From Gymnorhina tibicen (lineage: Eukaryota; Chordata; Aves; Passeriformes; Artamidae), in assembly GCA_013399875.1 (NCBI GenBank), contig VXAZ01008030.1, positions 1 through 64,000 of the forward strand: 64,000 nt of DNA. The letters run 5' to 3'. Positions 1 to 12,641 of this stretch are shown here, piece after piece (the first letter of the stretch is position 1; every line of letters starts with the position of its first letter). The notes under the pieces are model-generated. The model saw nothing but the letters and a program-made list of their open reading frames with translations, did no database searches and was not told the origin of the DNA. Both the position numbers and the translations under genes were made by a program.

Positions 1-995
1 CCAGGCCAACAAATCCACACAGTTCGAAAAACACGATTTTCCCTGGCCTCTACCTGGCTGGAGGCAGGGCCCCTCTAGTCCTAGTTATCCTTCTTTCCCT
101 GGGCATACATTTTAGAAGTGCCTTCCATGGGATCAGACATGTCATCTTCTCTTCCATCACATCTGGCAGTTCGACTACAGGCAACAGGAGCTACTTCCTT
201 TTTGGTGGAATTTCCACTCTGAGTCTTGTACTCCTTCAGTTCACACACTCGTGCTGCCAGAGCAGAAGTGGGTTGTTTATCCCACCTCCTCATGTTTTCC
301 TCACTATCAGACAGGAAGAACCACAGCTCACCTCGTGGGGTGTACCTTCTTTCTCTCTCTGGGGGACATCTGCGTCTGGTAACAGAACCTCTGATCTATA
401 CTGCTGAGATTTGGAGAAGGCCTTCTTTAATCTCCTTCTTCAGTTCCTGGTGATTCTCCTCCACCTTATCTTCCATTTTCTGCAGACGTGTTTCCACAGC
501 TGTGATTCTTGCATGTGTTGGGCCATGCATGGCATCTGCATATGCTTGGAGCTTCTTTGCCATATCCTGCACGGTCTAATCCCCATCGTCATCCTGCTCC
601 ATCATTGCTAAAACAGAAGTGTATTCTTGTGGCCCAAGTAGCACAAGTTTTTGCCACATCACTGGGTCAACTATTACCCTGTCTGGACTCCTCAGTCCTG
701 GGCCATTGGTGTATCTATCAATCTCTACCACCACTAGTTCTCTCAAGCGCTGGATCCCTTGTTCTATGGTCTTCCACTGGATTTGCTGCACATAGAAATC
801 GTCTGCACACAGGTATCTTTCCTTCGCGCTACTCAAGACCCGTCTCCAGAGACTGACAGAGTCAGCACTCCTTATTATCGCTTGGTCGATAGCCGGATCA
901 CGTGACAGGGATCCCAAATGCCTCGTTTCAGTACCGTCCAGCATTGTATCATCACCTGTAGCGTCCCAAATACAGACCAACTTATTATGGATTCG
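1..995 (-). pseudogene. Endogenous retrovirus gag remnant, reading into the start of protease at the window edge
   Basis: Read on the minus strand, one frame can be followed from about 995 down to position 1. It is interrupted by TAG stops at 576-578, 396-398, 81-83 and 75-77, and is bounded upstream by a TGA at 996-998. The uninterrupted part from 980 to 576 has the look of the matrix/capsid-side gag of avian ERVL/ERVK-type elements. The next part, about 575-399, is charged and probably coiled coil, and a lysine-rich part follows. The last 50 bases before the window edge look like the run-in to a retroviral aspartic protease. No ATG near the top of the frame is convincing. The frame seen at 875-1138 is a second phase and suggests a frameshift near 985-1000. 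The copy cannot make a full Gag. Assignment to the ERVL or ERVK side is uncertain. That it is a retroviral gag is fairly secure. Confidence 0.72.
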
Positions 996-1407
996 TCAGA
1001 CCGTTGGGTGTAGTCCTTCTGTGGGCGTGGTCTCTCTCCTCCTCTTTGGAGCTGGATCAGCTCGGGCTCACCTCTGGGCCTCCCGGATGATGTTCTGGTG
1101 TTGTTGCACAGTTCCAGAAGAAAAGAAGAAGAAGCCAAAGTCTCAGGGAAAAGAAAGTTCAGCTCTCTGTCTCTCTCTGGAAAGCCGAAAGCTGGCTGAA
1201 AAGGGTGCTTCCTCTGCTCCTCTTGCCTCTGCAGAAGCTATACAGAGGAGTGTGACCTTGGAGCACAGAACTGCTTTTAAAAGTTCGTCTGGCTTTTTTT
1301 TTCTTTCTCTCGCACCCAGTTTTAAAGGCACAGAAAGGCACAGGAATCATGTCTGGTCATAGAGTGGTGATAGGGGATACAACATCATAAAGTCACCCCA
1401 AGACACA
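996..1407 (-). mobile_element. Probable 5' LTR and leader of the same endogenous retrovirus
   Basis: This lies directly upstream of the gag remnant on the minus strand. Read in that direction it starts near 1407 with TGTGTCTTGGGGTGACT, which fits an LTR beginning with TG. It has a TTTTAAAAG TATA-like stretch near 1270, then a purine-rich and CT-rich untranslated stretch. A splice-donor-like AGAGGTGAGC is near 1060-1070. I could not find a clear primer binding site, so the LTR/leader border is not placed. The outer end at 1405-1407 is a guess from the TG start, and no matching 3' LTR is in the window. Confidence 0.45.
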
Positions 1408-4400
1408 CTGATCAATTCCTGTCAACACTACTTAGAACAACCTTCTTACCAGAAAATTCTTGGAGTTGGTTGTCATGGTGTAACATTAAGGACTGACAGT
1501 TAAGTCATGTGGACAATGAGGTGAACACTCAGGCTCAATCCTCTTTTTCTTAGCAGAGTGGACAAAGCCTCTGAGTAAGAGTGATATTTCTGTCTGCCTG
1601 CTAGGGTCTCTACCACAGAAACATATTGTCTATGAAAATAATTTTAGAACTACAATTAGACTTCTAGTGAACTCTGAACCTTAAGGGCTACTGCATTACC
1701 AAAATCCTCACCTGTTCCTCCTCTGTTCATAAAAACCGCTTCAAAGCTTCTGTCACCCTTAAAAGTAAAATGGACTGCTGTGCAATGTTTATTTTTGCTG
1801 TGATACTGTCATAATTCCAAGAGGCCTCATTATTAACTGGGGTGCTGAGATCTTGCTAGCACCCAAATGCCTACTTCAGTGTTTTGAATGCAGTGAGGAA
1901 GTCCTGAGTTCTGGGCTCTGCTGAAAAACTCAACATTTTATTTAGTATGACACACTAGAGGAAGTGGACGCAAGGAGTGTCTATCTATTGCATGTCTCTA
2001 GTCTCTATACTGAGAGTTTCAGTCTCCTATGTTTTACTCCATTTAGATCTCTATAGTCCTTCTCAGCTTTATGGCAGATTGTCATGGGCAAGGTTAAAGG
2101 CATGTGGTCCCAACTCTTTTCAGCCTGCTGTGTCACTTGGTGATTTGGACACTCTTTTAGAAGGTAGAAGGAGGAGGTGACTCAGAACCTCCTCTGGCAG
2201 AGCAGCCAGTCAAAGATAGGCTTTTGTGCTATTGCTAAAATAACCAGATTATTGAAGAAAAGTTTGCCACAGAACTGATGATGTTTGTTCAGGGCTGTCA
2301 GAGAGTATTAGGCATGTACCCTCTAAATAAGCTTAATTTGCTATTGAGCAGTGTGTTGGAAGGCACATTGACCTTGTTGTGCCTTGTTGTACTGTGTTGA
2401 ATCTAAACCTATGCAAGACTCAGTTAATACAAGCTTATTTGTAACCATCTGAGAGATGAGTCTTTTATATGACACTCTGTTTGATGCAGGGGAATATAAT
2501 CTCTAAAACATTTACCTGCTCTCTCTACTTAAGTTGGTGTCAATGTCAAGTGGTCGCACGAGGAAGACACATCTCCTAAGCTTTTGAATTTGATCCCTAA
2601 ACTTATGCCTCCGATGTTTTTGACTGACATTAACAATAATAAAATATCGGACTCCAGCAAGTTCCCAGTTAGACTAGTTACCCCTAAGTCGTGATGACCA
2701 GGCATTGGTCTAAAGAAAACAGTTTGTCACACCTGGTGGTACCACAGGAGCTGGATTCCTCTTGTTTGTCTTTAAGAGTGCAGTGAAACAATAGAGAAGA
2801 TGATCTTTGCAATTAATGTGATCGAGTTATACAATGTAAACCTTTGACAAATTAAAACAGACTCTGTTGCAAACAGGCTTTGAACATAATTTCTCCTAAA
2901 GTTGACATGAAAATACACTTTTAATCAGAAAGCTAGAGAACAAAATTCTTTCATGTTATTATTGCACTATGTCTTTTTTTATCTTTTTTCATCCCCCCCT
3001 TTTTTTTTTTGCACTGTGCTGAGCCTCCGGTATTATAATTGAAATGAACAGATATTTTTCATTAAACACCAAGGATCTTTTCTGTGCCCCTCCTCAGATG
3101 CCTTTGAAACTCCCAGAAGTAGCAATCTGATTTGCTTCATATTCAAAGCTTCCTACTTGAGACGACAGTAAAAATATGGATGATTGCTTTAAACCTTAGT
3201 TGAGGCAAATGCAATGTTCAATACCTTCATCAAATAAAGCTTGAATTTTATGGTGCATATGCCAGTCTTCATGGTTCACTGAACTTTTTCAAATAGTACA
3301 CAGCCTGCCTATATCAAATTTGTAAAAAGGGATTGATTTTGTTGTTGTTGTTGTTGGAATAAGGCCATTTCAACGTCACTGCATGCTTTCCTGAAATAAT
3401 AATGCTATATTAAAAGATAAATGATAAGCAGATTACTGTTTTTAAGGATTATTCAGAATGTTAACAACAAATATGACAGACTTGCTGCTGTAAACTTAAA
3501 TGGCAAGTCTCAACCTGATTATTAAAGTTCTGTTTTCCACAGTCATGTAGGATTATAGGGCAAGCTTTTTCTTTGTCTGCTAGACAGAAGCATTATGCTT
3601 TCAACTATAACCATAGACTGTTATGATTATTTTTTCCCACATGTATTTCCTTTGTTTTGTGGTGGAATTGATAAGATAGCAATGGAGACTGCAAAGTGCT
3701 TCCTGAACATAGCTAATGTTACCAACTGTGATAGTGGGAGAATATGTGATGAAAGCAGACACATTTAGAACATTATCCATTTCCAGACTGATAGTCAGTG
3801 ACAGGACAAGTGGTAGCTGTTTAATGAATTATTTTGAAACCTGGCTAGTGCGATGAATTCCCCTTGGATTTTTTCTATCCACATTTTCTAAGGCCATTAG
3901 TATGTAGCTATATTTTCCTGCATTTGTTTGCTTTTATCTGTAGTTGGATGATGAAAGGACTGCCTTCAGCATACACAGGAACCAGCACATTTAAAAGCAT
4001 CTAAAATGCAAATCTACCCAAAATTTTGGTTAGGAAGTATGTAGTAACAGCTCCTTAGCTGCTGTCAGAGAACATAACTCCATAAAAGTCACAGGCATAG
4101 TGGTAATGTGTCCAAGCTGAGCCTGTATCCTCCTTAGGTCCCTATCAAAGCAGTAAATGATCAAAGCTTTCTTTGTTCCTTCTCCCAAATAGTTTGCAAT
4201 GTAGCATTCAGTTCTAATTGGTTTATCCTAATTTCCTTTTTGTCAGTGCCTTTCTGTGGCACTGGCAATTTTCAATGACATGCATCTTGGGATTTCATAG
4301 GCAAAATTAATGCCAGTAATAATTAGACATCGCTGAGGCCCGGGATTTAAAGAGAAATAGGTTCACATAGTGAAGATAACAGTGGTATTATCTGAATTTT

Positions 4401-4800
4401 TCAGTATTGTCTGAATGCCAGTGGCATGGTGTCAGGTAGTCTTTGGTGTCCAAACAGTATGGAGAAAATAGAAGCTTATTTCCATTAGCTTAAAAATAGC
4501 CCAAACCAGACAACTCAAATTTAGCTCTGCAAGCTAAAGGTAAAATGATGGTGGCAATTCACTCATTCTATATTGGAGTAGAACAGAAAAAAACCCCAAC
4601 CAATACCAAACCCTTAATTTGGGAAAGTCTATACACAAGCGCTTGTATGACTTCTTATGTGGAGGAAGTAATTTTGGAGTAAAACTAACAGATGTAGCGG
4701 GGACTGGGTACTTTGCAGAGAAATATATAGGGGGCATTTTTTATCCTCTTTATCCTTAATTTGCTTTGAAGCCCCCAAAACCACATGGCATTTTGCATTG
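1408..4800. other. AT-rich stretch without recognisable genes
   Basis: I see no coding region, RNA gene or repeat family here. The stretch holds a C-run followed by a T-run (about 2994-3011), a short GTT repeat (3341-3356) and scattered AT-rich sequence. The short open frames are no longer than expected by chance. Confidence 0.5.
3341..3356. repeat. (GTT)n microsatellite
   Basis: Five perfect GTT units followed by G, then GAAT. It is short and unremarkable. Confidence 0.8.
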
Positions 4801-5395
4801 TGTCTGGCTGAGATGGAATTTATTTTCCCATAGCAGCCCTCACAGTGCTGTGCCTTGCATTGGTAGCTGGAAAGGTGTTGATAACACATCTTTGGCTCCT
4901 GCTGAGCAGGGCTGGCACAGCATCAGTGCTGTCTCCCCAGAATTTCCCCCCATCAGTAGTGTGGGGTTGAGCAAGATGCTGTGAGGGGAACATATCTAGG
5001 CCAGCTGGCCCAAATTAACCACAGGTATATTCCATACCATATGACATCAGCTCAGATACAAAAGCTAAGAAAAGGAGTAGGAGTGGGGGCATTTGTTATT
5101 TACAGTGTTTGCCTTCTCAAGCCAACCACCTACGTGCTGAAGCCCTGCTTCCTGGGAAATGGCTGAACATCACTTGCTGATGGGAAGTAGAGAATTAAAT
5201 TGTTGGTTTTCCTCTTTGCTTATGCATGTGCAAACTTCCACACGTGCAAACTTCTGCTTTTGATTTAGTAAACTGCCTTTATCTTGACCTATGAGTTGTT
5301 TTCCAGCTTATTTTCTCTCCTCTGTCCAGCTGGGAAAGGGGAGTGATAGAATGGCTTGGTGGGAACCTGGTGTCCAGTCAAGTCAACCTACCACA
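4801..5395 (+). mobile_element. Solo LTR, avian ERVL-like family (copy 1)
   Basis: The element starts TGTCTGGCTGAGATGG and ends with ACCTACCACA. It shares a collinear series of blocks with the copy at 26035-26623. These are the start, a TGACATCA site, the CAGATACAAAAG/CAGTATATAAAG region, and a block around ATGGCTGAACA. The 5 bases before it (CATTG, 4796-4800) and after it (TATTG, 5396-5400) differ at one position, which fits a 5-bp target-site duplication. The TATA box is decayed to GATACAAAAG. No internal retroviral sequence follows, so this is a solo LTR formed by LTR-LTR recombination. Assignment to the ERVL-like group is from memory of avian LTRs. Confidence 0.8.
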
Positions 5396-6568
5396 TATTG
5401 TTAAGGCAAATCATCTGAAATCATTGCCTACAATGACAATCAGTTCTCTCCCAAGTTTTCCTTGCCCTCTTGTGGGGCTTTGAATGCACCTGCCATCTGC
5501 AATGTGGTCTTTGGGTCAGCGATTCCTTTTTGTATTTCTGCCCCAAGATCTGTACAAGTGAGGCCCCAGTCCTCATGAATTTCCATACTGATGGTACAAG
5601 GAATCAGTAAAGCAGGGTCTGATGAGAAAGAGGAATTGGGCAACAACCACTAGAGAAATCCATGTTGCTGGACTTGTGCTTCAAGATTGGGATTTTTAAA
5701 CCTGTATCATATGAGAACCTGGTTGTAGGATATGCTTAATGTAGTGAGAATGTGACTTATTTAGTTAAGGTGTCCATTAAGTTCTTGTAATCTGCATATC
5801 CTAGTCCTGACAGGTAACTGGCACTGACCTGCTCAGAAAGTAACCTGAATGTGAAACCCAGTCAGTAGTAGACATGAGATGTCAAGAAATAAATAGGTAA
5901 ATATTAGGGAGTTAGAGAAAGTGCTTCATTAAAAACTCAGTATTCAGGCAAGGTTAGAAGTAAATTATAGATTCAACCTGCCTCCAGGTTTGTTGGGAGC
6001 AAAGGTGTATGTGCTGAAATCTCTTGGGTAGGGTTGTCATCTGCTGTAAAATAAAATGTACCACCAAGGGCTTAGGTGGATATTCTTTTTCTGCCTGAAC
6101 ATGAGGTGTAGGGGGAAAAAAAAGGGAAAGCTTGAAAAAAGAGAATATAATAGGGCAAGGAAGACTGGTAAATACTGGTTAAAACAGTAGGAAACTGACC
6201 TTTGGCCCATGGTAGAAGGTCGACAAGGTTAAGTTGGCATTGCACATTGGAGTATTTAACATATTGTTCTGTGCATCAACATTTTGATTTCATATTCATT
6301 TGATAAATAATGCAGTGAGAACAGAAAAAGGTACATATGAAGCTCCTCTGACATTGCTTGTAACCGTGGAAAGGAATAGACTTGCAGTGCCTGGAATGTC
6401 AGTTGCCACATACTAACAATTATACAGAAAAAGCTCTCAGACAGCAAAATGCAAAATTACCCTCTTACAAGTAACCCTGCTGCTGTACTGGAAAGACTTA
6501 AATAAACTTGCATTCCATTTGCACATGCTGCAAAGTGAGAACCGTATCTCCAGTTTATTTATTTTGTG

Positions 6569-6600
6569 TTGAAATGCCCATTTGAATTGGGCATTTTCAA
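6569..6600. repeat. Imperfect inverted repeat
   Basis: The left arm TTGAAATGCCCA (6569-6580) pairs with the right arm TGGGCATTTTCAA (6588-6600) around a 7-nt loop. There is one bulged T. No flanking duplication or terminator context is apparent. Confidence 0.6.
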
Positions 6601-6660
6601 ACCTGATGCAAATGAAGGATGACCCTCAAACTGCGACAGTATTTGGCTTCCTTATGTGTA

Positions 6661-6718
6661 TACACACACACACGCACACATACATACATATATATAGAGA
6701 GAGACATATATATATTGC
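6661..6718. repeat. Compound CA/CATA/TA/GA microsatellite
   Basis: Runs of CA, CATA, TATA and GAGA follow each other without a break. It is a typical compound dinucleotide microsatellite. Confidence 0.85.
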
Positions 6719-8222
6719 AAATATCAGCCGAATATCTGTAGCTCATCCAAGTCCCTGGGGAGAATCTCACTGGAGACATGCAGTCTCATCTACCAGAACA
6801 AATTGAGAGCGCCTTCCCTGACCCTCCTCAGTGACTCTCTTCTTTCCCAGTATCTTTACTCCTTCCTTTTGGATGTGCTTTGCAACTCATTTTCTGAGTG
6901 AAAACAGCAAGTATTGTGAGAGACCAAGGAATTGCATACACAGTTTATATATAGTAATGAAACCATCCCTAAAGTATGAGACACCCCACCCTTAGGAATA
7001 AAAAAGGCGTAAGGTTAGTCCAGTATAATCAAAAGAGATTTACCAGGTTGTTTTCACAGTGTATGTTGATGACAGGAGTTAGAAATAGTTAGTGGCATTT
7101 CCTCTTTTGTGAAGTAATGAGGCTGATTGTTACTTTTGACTTTTATTATGACCGGCAATCTGATTCAATGAGCAATCACATATAGTACGTGTAATTCTAT
7201 TATTTATTGCTTTGTTCACTATTCACTTTACAATTTGGCTTTAGATAGCTATCATTTCAAATTATTCGGTTCAGTGCTGCAATTAGACAGTTGATAGTCA
7301 GTCCTAAGTAATGCTTTCTTCTGGCACATGGTAATACTTGAAGAATAATTCCATTCTCCCAACTGAGACAAAGCTGCCGAGAACAGAGCATTCAATTTTC
7401 TCCTATTCCAGACTGGCTATTTGAGTTACTGCAGCTCCTGAACTTATGCAGTTTCAGCTGCTTACTTATCTGCAATAAAATTGTTAGAACTAAGGAGGCT
7501 CTGAAAGCTTTTCTGATTAACAGGCTTGATGCCTTGTAGAGTGCATTACTGCTATGGTGATAACTATATATATGGGAATAAAGAAGCTTGGTAGCCTTGG
7601 TGCCCCAGCAAAAAGAAGGAGACGATTTAAAAAAAAAAGGAAAAAAAAAGTTAATTGGGTTCATTTGTGCTTGAATGGGGTCAGAGACAGCAAGCTGCAT
7701 TTTTTCCTAGTGTATTGGCTTTATGAGGTAGCCCTGCCATGAAACAGAGGAGGTACTGCTGGATAACTAAAGATTCAGGTGGTTGAAAGGCTTTTACACA
7801 AGACAAAATGAATATAAAACAAAAAAACTATATTCAGATGATGGTAGCTGTCTGCCTATTTCTATTTTTGCCACAGTCTTTGTCCCAAATATAAAAAAAA
7901 AATTGTCAGATTCTGTTTTTGCTACAATTTTTTTTCTCAGTAATGAAATATCAACATTTTCATGGTTTGTACACTACATGAAATATAATATTTTGCTGGA
8001 ATCCTTTGACCTTTTCAAAAACATGTATTTTGATTGTCTGGCAATTCTGCTATTTCCCTGTAGGTTGGAGAGGAAAACTATGTTTTGCAGAGGGGGTGAA
8101 TTTACAATGGCATTGCACTGGGCTCCGTGGCAGGTATTCATATGCAGCCTGGATATAGGGATGGTGGTGATTTGTAATGGTTAGTCCTGCAAAATGCAGT
8201 GACCTGGACAGATTTTCTTTTC

Positions 8223-8236
8223 TTTTTTTTTTTTTT
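8223..8236. repeat. T14 homopolymer
   Basis: Fourteen T in a row, flanked by TTCTTTTC and CCTGGG. No LINE or SINE body is recognised beside it. Confidence 0.8.
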
Positions 8237-9296
8237 CCTGGGTATCGTTGTAATAGGATCTGTTTTGATGAAAAGAAGAAAAAACCTCCTCAGAAAATGT
8301 CCAATTACCCAAGATGAAACCCAGGCCAGGCGTCTAGGAATGACACCCAATTCTGTCTTGCACCTGAAGCCATCTTTTTTTTTTCCCAGCAACACTGATA
8401 AACACAACTTTTCTCTTCAGCACAGAGGCTTCAGGTTGACAAAAATTCCCTGCGTACTATTTTGTGAAAAATGTCATTGTTGAGAAAAAAACTTGTTTTC
8501 TTTCTGTATGAAAAAGAAAATCACCCTTTTCAAAATATTTTATGAGAAAGAGAAAGACTGATCCTTTATCCTCTGAAGCAGTATAAAATAAATAGGCAAG
8601 ACACATACATAAGTAAGGCAGAGAGAAGCAAAAGTAAATCTGAGCCACCAGTTTTCTTGGACCAAGTGAGGGTGTTGAAAAGGACCTTAATGCTTCTGGT
8701 AACCTGACTGGGGTACCCCTTGGAGGTTAGGGTATGGTTTTGAAAGGCTGATGCAATAACCATAAAGGTAAGGGTGCCTCACTTGAAAAACTTCTGCCCA
8801 AGCGTACCCACAGCTGAAGAAGTTCTTAGAGCATCAGACCTGGGAGGTTGAAGCACTGCTGTCTCTCTGTACCTGAAGCTCTGCAGGTGCTTCTCCAGCC
8901 AGCAGCAAAACTCCTCACCATGCTAGACACTGCAATATTTTCATCCTCCTCTGCATCTTCATTTCATGTGTTTTGGTCCCGCTTAATGACACGAGACAAT
9001 TAATTTTTTCCATCAGGTATGACAAGTCCCTTATGTACCTGGATGGATCTCTTCATCCCATCCTGGATGGGTTTCTCCTGCACCTTTTCTATTTTCATCC
9101 TTCCTCATTTCAATTTGTTTAAAGTCTTTTTCTAATGGGAAAAAGACTCTCTCTTTTCATGGCCAGTGTCCTGTTTTAAATTTCTGCATAAAGTGTTTGT
9201 GCATATTAGGCACTTGCGTTTCATACTGCATAAAGTTCTGCTGCAATTTCTTGAGCAGTCTTTTGCATTTTACTTTTACATTCTTACCTATGTTTT

Positions 9297-10168
9297 AACA
9301 TCTTTGTTGGTGACATGGACAGTGAGATTGAGTGTGTCCTCAGCAAGTTTACCAATGACACCGAGCTGTGTGGTGCAGTCAACACAATGGAGGGAAAGGA
9401 TTCCATCCAGAGGGACCTCGACAGGCTTCAGTGTGAACTTTAGGAAGTTCTACAAGGCCAAGTGGAAGTTCCTGCCCACGGGTCAGGGCAATCCCAGGGA
9501 CAAGTACAGGCTGGGTGGAGAATGGCTTGAGAGCAGCCCCAGAGAGAGGGACTTTGGGGTATTGGTAGATGAGAAACTCGACATGACCCAGCCATGTGTG
9601 CTTGCAGCTCAGAAAGCCAGACATGCTGGGCTGCATTGAAAGAAACGTGGCCAGCAGGTCAAGGGAGGGGATTGTACCTGTTTGTGAGACCCCACCTGGA
9701 GTGTGGCTTCCATCTCTGGGGCCCCCAACACAAGAAGGACACAGACCTACTGGAGTGAGCCCAGAGGAGGTGATCCAAGGACTGGAACACCTCTCCTATG
9801 ATGACAGGTTGATAGAGTTGTGGTTGTTCAGCCTGGAGAAGAACAGGCTCCAGGGAGACCTTACAGTACCTTCCAGTACCTAAAGGGGGCTGCAAGAGAG
9901 CTGGAAATAGACTTTTGACATGGACACGTAGTCACAGGACAAGGTAGGTTTAGATTAAATATTACGAAGAAATTCTCCACTGTGAGACACTGGAACAGAC
10001 TGCCCAGGGAAGCTGTGGATGCCCCATCCCTGGAAGTGTCCAATGCCAGGTTGGATGGGGCCCTGGGCAACCTGGTCTAAAGGAAGGTGTCCTTGCCATG
10101 GAAGAGGGGTTGGAACTAGATGATCTTTAAGGTCCCTTCCAACCTAAACCATTCTATGATTTTATGAC
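9297..10168 (+). mobile_element. CR1 LINE, 5'-truncated, plus strand
   Basis: The copy begins inside the reverse transcriptase of CR1 ORF2 at AACATCTTTG and continues through the C-terminal coding part and the 3' UTR. It ends in ATTCTATG ATTTTATG AC, the octamer tail of CR1. The block around the RT active site reads FTND in place of the usual F/Y-A-D-D motif, so the enzyme core is destroyed. Several frameshifts and small deletions are seen, for example after the GACAGGCTTCAG block near 9430. The copy is typical of 5'-truncated, inactive CR1 insertions. The family is secure. The subfamily is not assigned. Confidence 0.92.
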
Positions 10169-12566
10169 ACGACTTTACGATAATCTTTTGTGTGTTGGCC
10201 TTAAACGAAAGTCCTGTGGGCTTTTTTGGTCTTCAAGTAAGCTGAGATAGAAACAACAGGAGAAATTATATAATCAACATATTCTGGAACTAAAAATACT
10301 AAGGCTGTTTTCAAATGTCCATAAGTTACAGCAGACAGGAAAATACTCATATCATTTTTATATGTCTCAGCTCCAGGTGTAACACACCTTTCAAACCTTT
10401 AATATTAGTGCTGGCAACCTGGACACAACTTGCTGAGAATTAATTTCTTTTTAACTATGGTATGTGATTTAGTCTGCCATCACACAATTTTTGAATAATA
10501 ATTTTACTGCCTAGCTATTTTCACATTTGACATTCACTTAAACCTTTCTTATGTTGTAAAGAAAACAGCTTTGATGTAGACAGTTATACAGTAATTTAAC
10601 ATTTATATCTTCATTATTTGGGCATTTCAGTTGTATAACATGTCTTGCTTAAGCACCTGATCCCTCCTTCCCATCCATCAGGTCACAGTAAAGATACCTG
10701 TATCAGTGAAAATTTAAGTTATAATTCTAGTTATGGGTAGAAGTTTTTCAGTATAACTTGCTATCTTACAAAAAAAAATCTTTTGATAACAATATTAGGT
10801 ATAAGAAAGAGACTGATCTTAGTGACTCTGTAAAAAAACTTTCCTTGACTACATCAGATCTTTTGTTAGATTTGAAAACATGATTTTATTGCAGAGAGAA
10901 GGGACAACATTTTTCATAGATAGATTTTATATGAATGAGTGTAGAGGCATAATCTTCCATTCTAGACTTGTTTGATTATCTCCAAGGTAAAATCTGGATT
11001 AGATCTGCCATGAGATATTTATATAAACCATCATTTCTTAAAAGAAATATTCAAGATGCAGCTCAAATCTTGTACAGAGGCAGAACTGCTCTCACACAGT
11101 CTTTCACAGAAAAGGGGCACATTTTACAGTAGATATCTGCTTTCATCATACATTGCTTTTATATGAACTATTATGAACCTCCTTGAATAAAAATGCATTA
11201 TTGAATTTTGATCTTGTAATGAGCATTCTGTGTTTTCTTTCAGGGATTAATTGTCAGATTAGATTATGTGGAGGTCTGAAGCAAGAAGAACTGTTGCCTT
11301 TTCTCCCTCTGGGAAAAACAGAGAATGCAGATTTCTCTAGCAAAGTTTTGCTACATGAGAACTTGGTATTCACATGAAAAATATGCCTCTAAGCTCTGCT
11401 ATTACTGCCTGTCCTCTTTCTAAAGTTTGTGGAAGTGCTGTAAAAGGAAGAAATGCAATAGGTATAGCAAATAAAAAAGAAATAAAGAAATAAAGTCTGC
11501 AGTGAGAAACTGCACAGCATTCTGAAGCTCATCTGTACAAGCATGTATACTAGTTCAAAAGAGAACAGAATAAACCCTTCCTTTTGTAAGTTCAATGAAG
11601 TCTTTTGCAATTAATAGGTAGGTAATTGATCTAACAGTTACAGGACTTTAAAAAACAAAGATAGTTCTCAGTATACAATTATATGAATTTTGAACTCTAG
11701 CTGATAATTGAAATAGATTCAATTGCAAGTTTTAGCTTTGATTCTGTTAGGTGTTTCTGCACACCTAAAGATTTCTTTACAAAATCAGATTTCTTGGACC
11801 CATACCTTGGCACAAATGAATATTTGGTTTATTGAACATTTCCCAAATTTATTTTCTTTGTTTTCCTGGAGACTCTTTTTCAGGTCTTTATAGTCTTCAA
11901 ACTCATGTCATCCTTAACAGAGTTTTTCTTCATGCCACACCTGACTGCACCTTTAATATTTTACCCATAATGTGTTTTTTAGAGTACAATTGCTGCAAGA
12001 TTTAAAATGGAGATGTAGTTAAATATCTCTCTTTCCCTTTTATTTTTTATTTTCAAACCTCATTTTCTGAGAAACACTTGGGCAGTATGGGTCTGAATCA
12101 CATGTCAGGGACAGCTCAGGCTGGAGGGATGAGATAATAGAGAACAGCAAGGGTAGAAAATTCCCCTCCCCAAACCTACTCTGCCTGTTCAATTTCTATT
12201 CTGTCCAGAGGAGCTATAAAACTAGAGGGAGGTGAGTAATAGATTTGAGAGTCATCAGAAACATAAATTATAGCTAGACACTTCCTATCAGCATCCCATG
12301 CAGTTAATGATAAACAGTCAATGAGATGTATGCACTTTTAGAATTTTTATAATGAATCTATTACTTCCATGACAGCTTACTGTCAAACATTATGCTTTGG
12401 AATTTATAACTTTTGATAACATTTTAATACATGGTCTGGATATGCTAAAATCTATTCATTTTCTTTTTTGGAGTATGACACATTCACCTAATGAACCTAA
12501 TGAACATGCCTAATGAAGTCCAAATGTCTCTGCAAACACATGCCCCTGCACTCGAGGAGGATTTTC

Positions 12567-12641
12567 TCTTTTCCTTCTTTTTGTCTCTCTCCCTCCTTCT
12601 CTTTCTCTTTCTCTCTCTTCCCTTCCTTCTTTTCTTTCTTT
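12567..12641. repeat. Polypyrimidine tract
   Basis: About 75 bases of almost pure C and T made of TTC, TCTC and CCTT words. On the other strand this gives a Lys/Arg-rich open frame that is an artefact of the composition. Confidence 0.8.

Larger units (their letters stand above)
5396..9296. other. AT-rich stretch without recognisable genes
   Basis: No gene or repeat family is recognised. The stretch contains a mixed CA/TA/GA microsatellite at 6661-6718, an imperfect hairpin at 6569-6600, an A-rich purine run near 7620-7650 and a 14-T run at 8223-8236. Open frames here are short and lack coding character. Confidence 0.5.
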
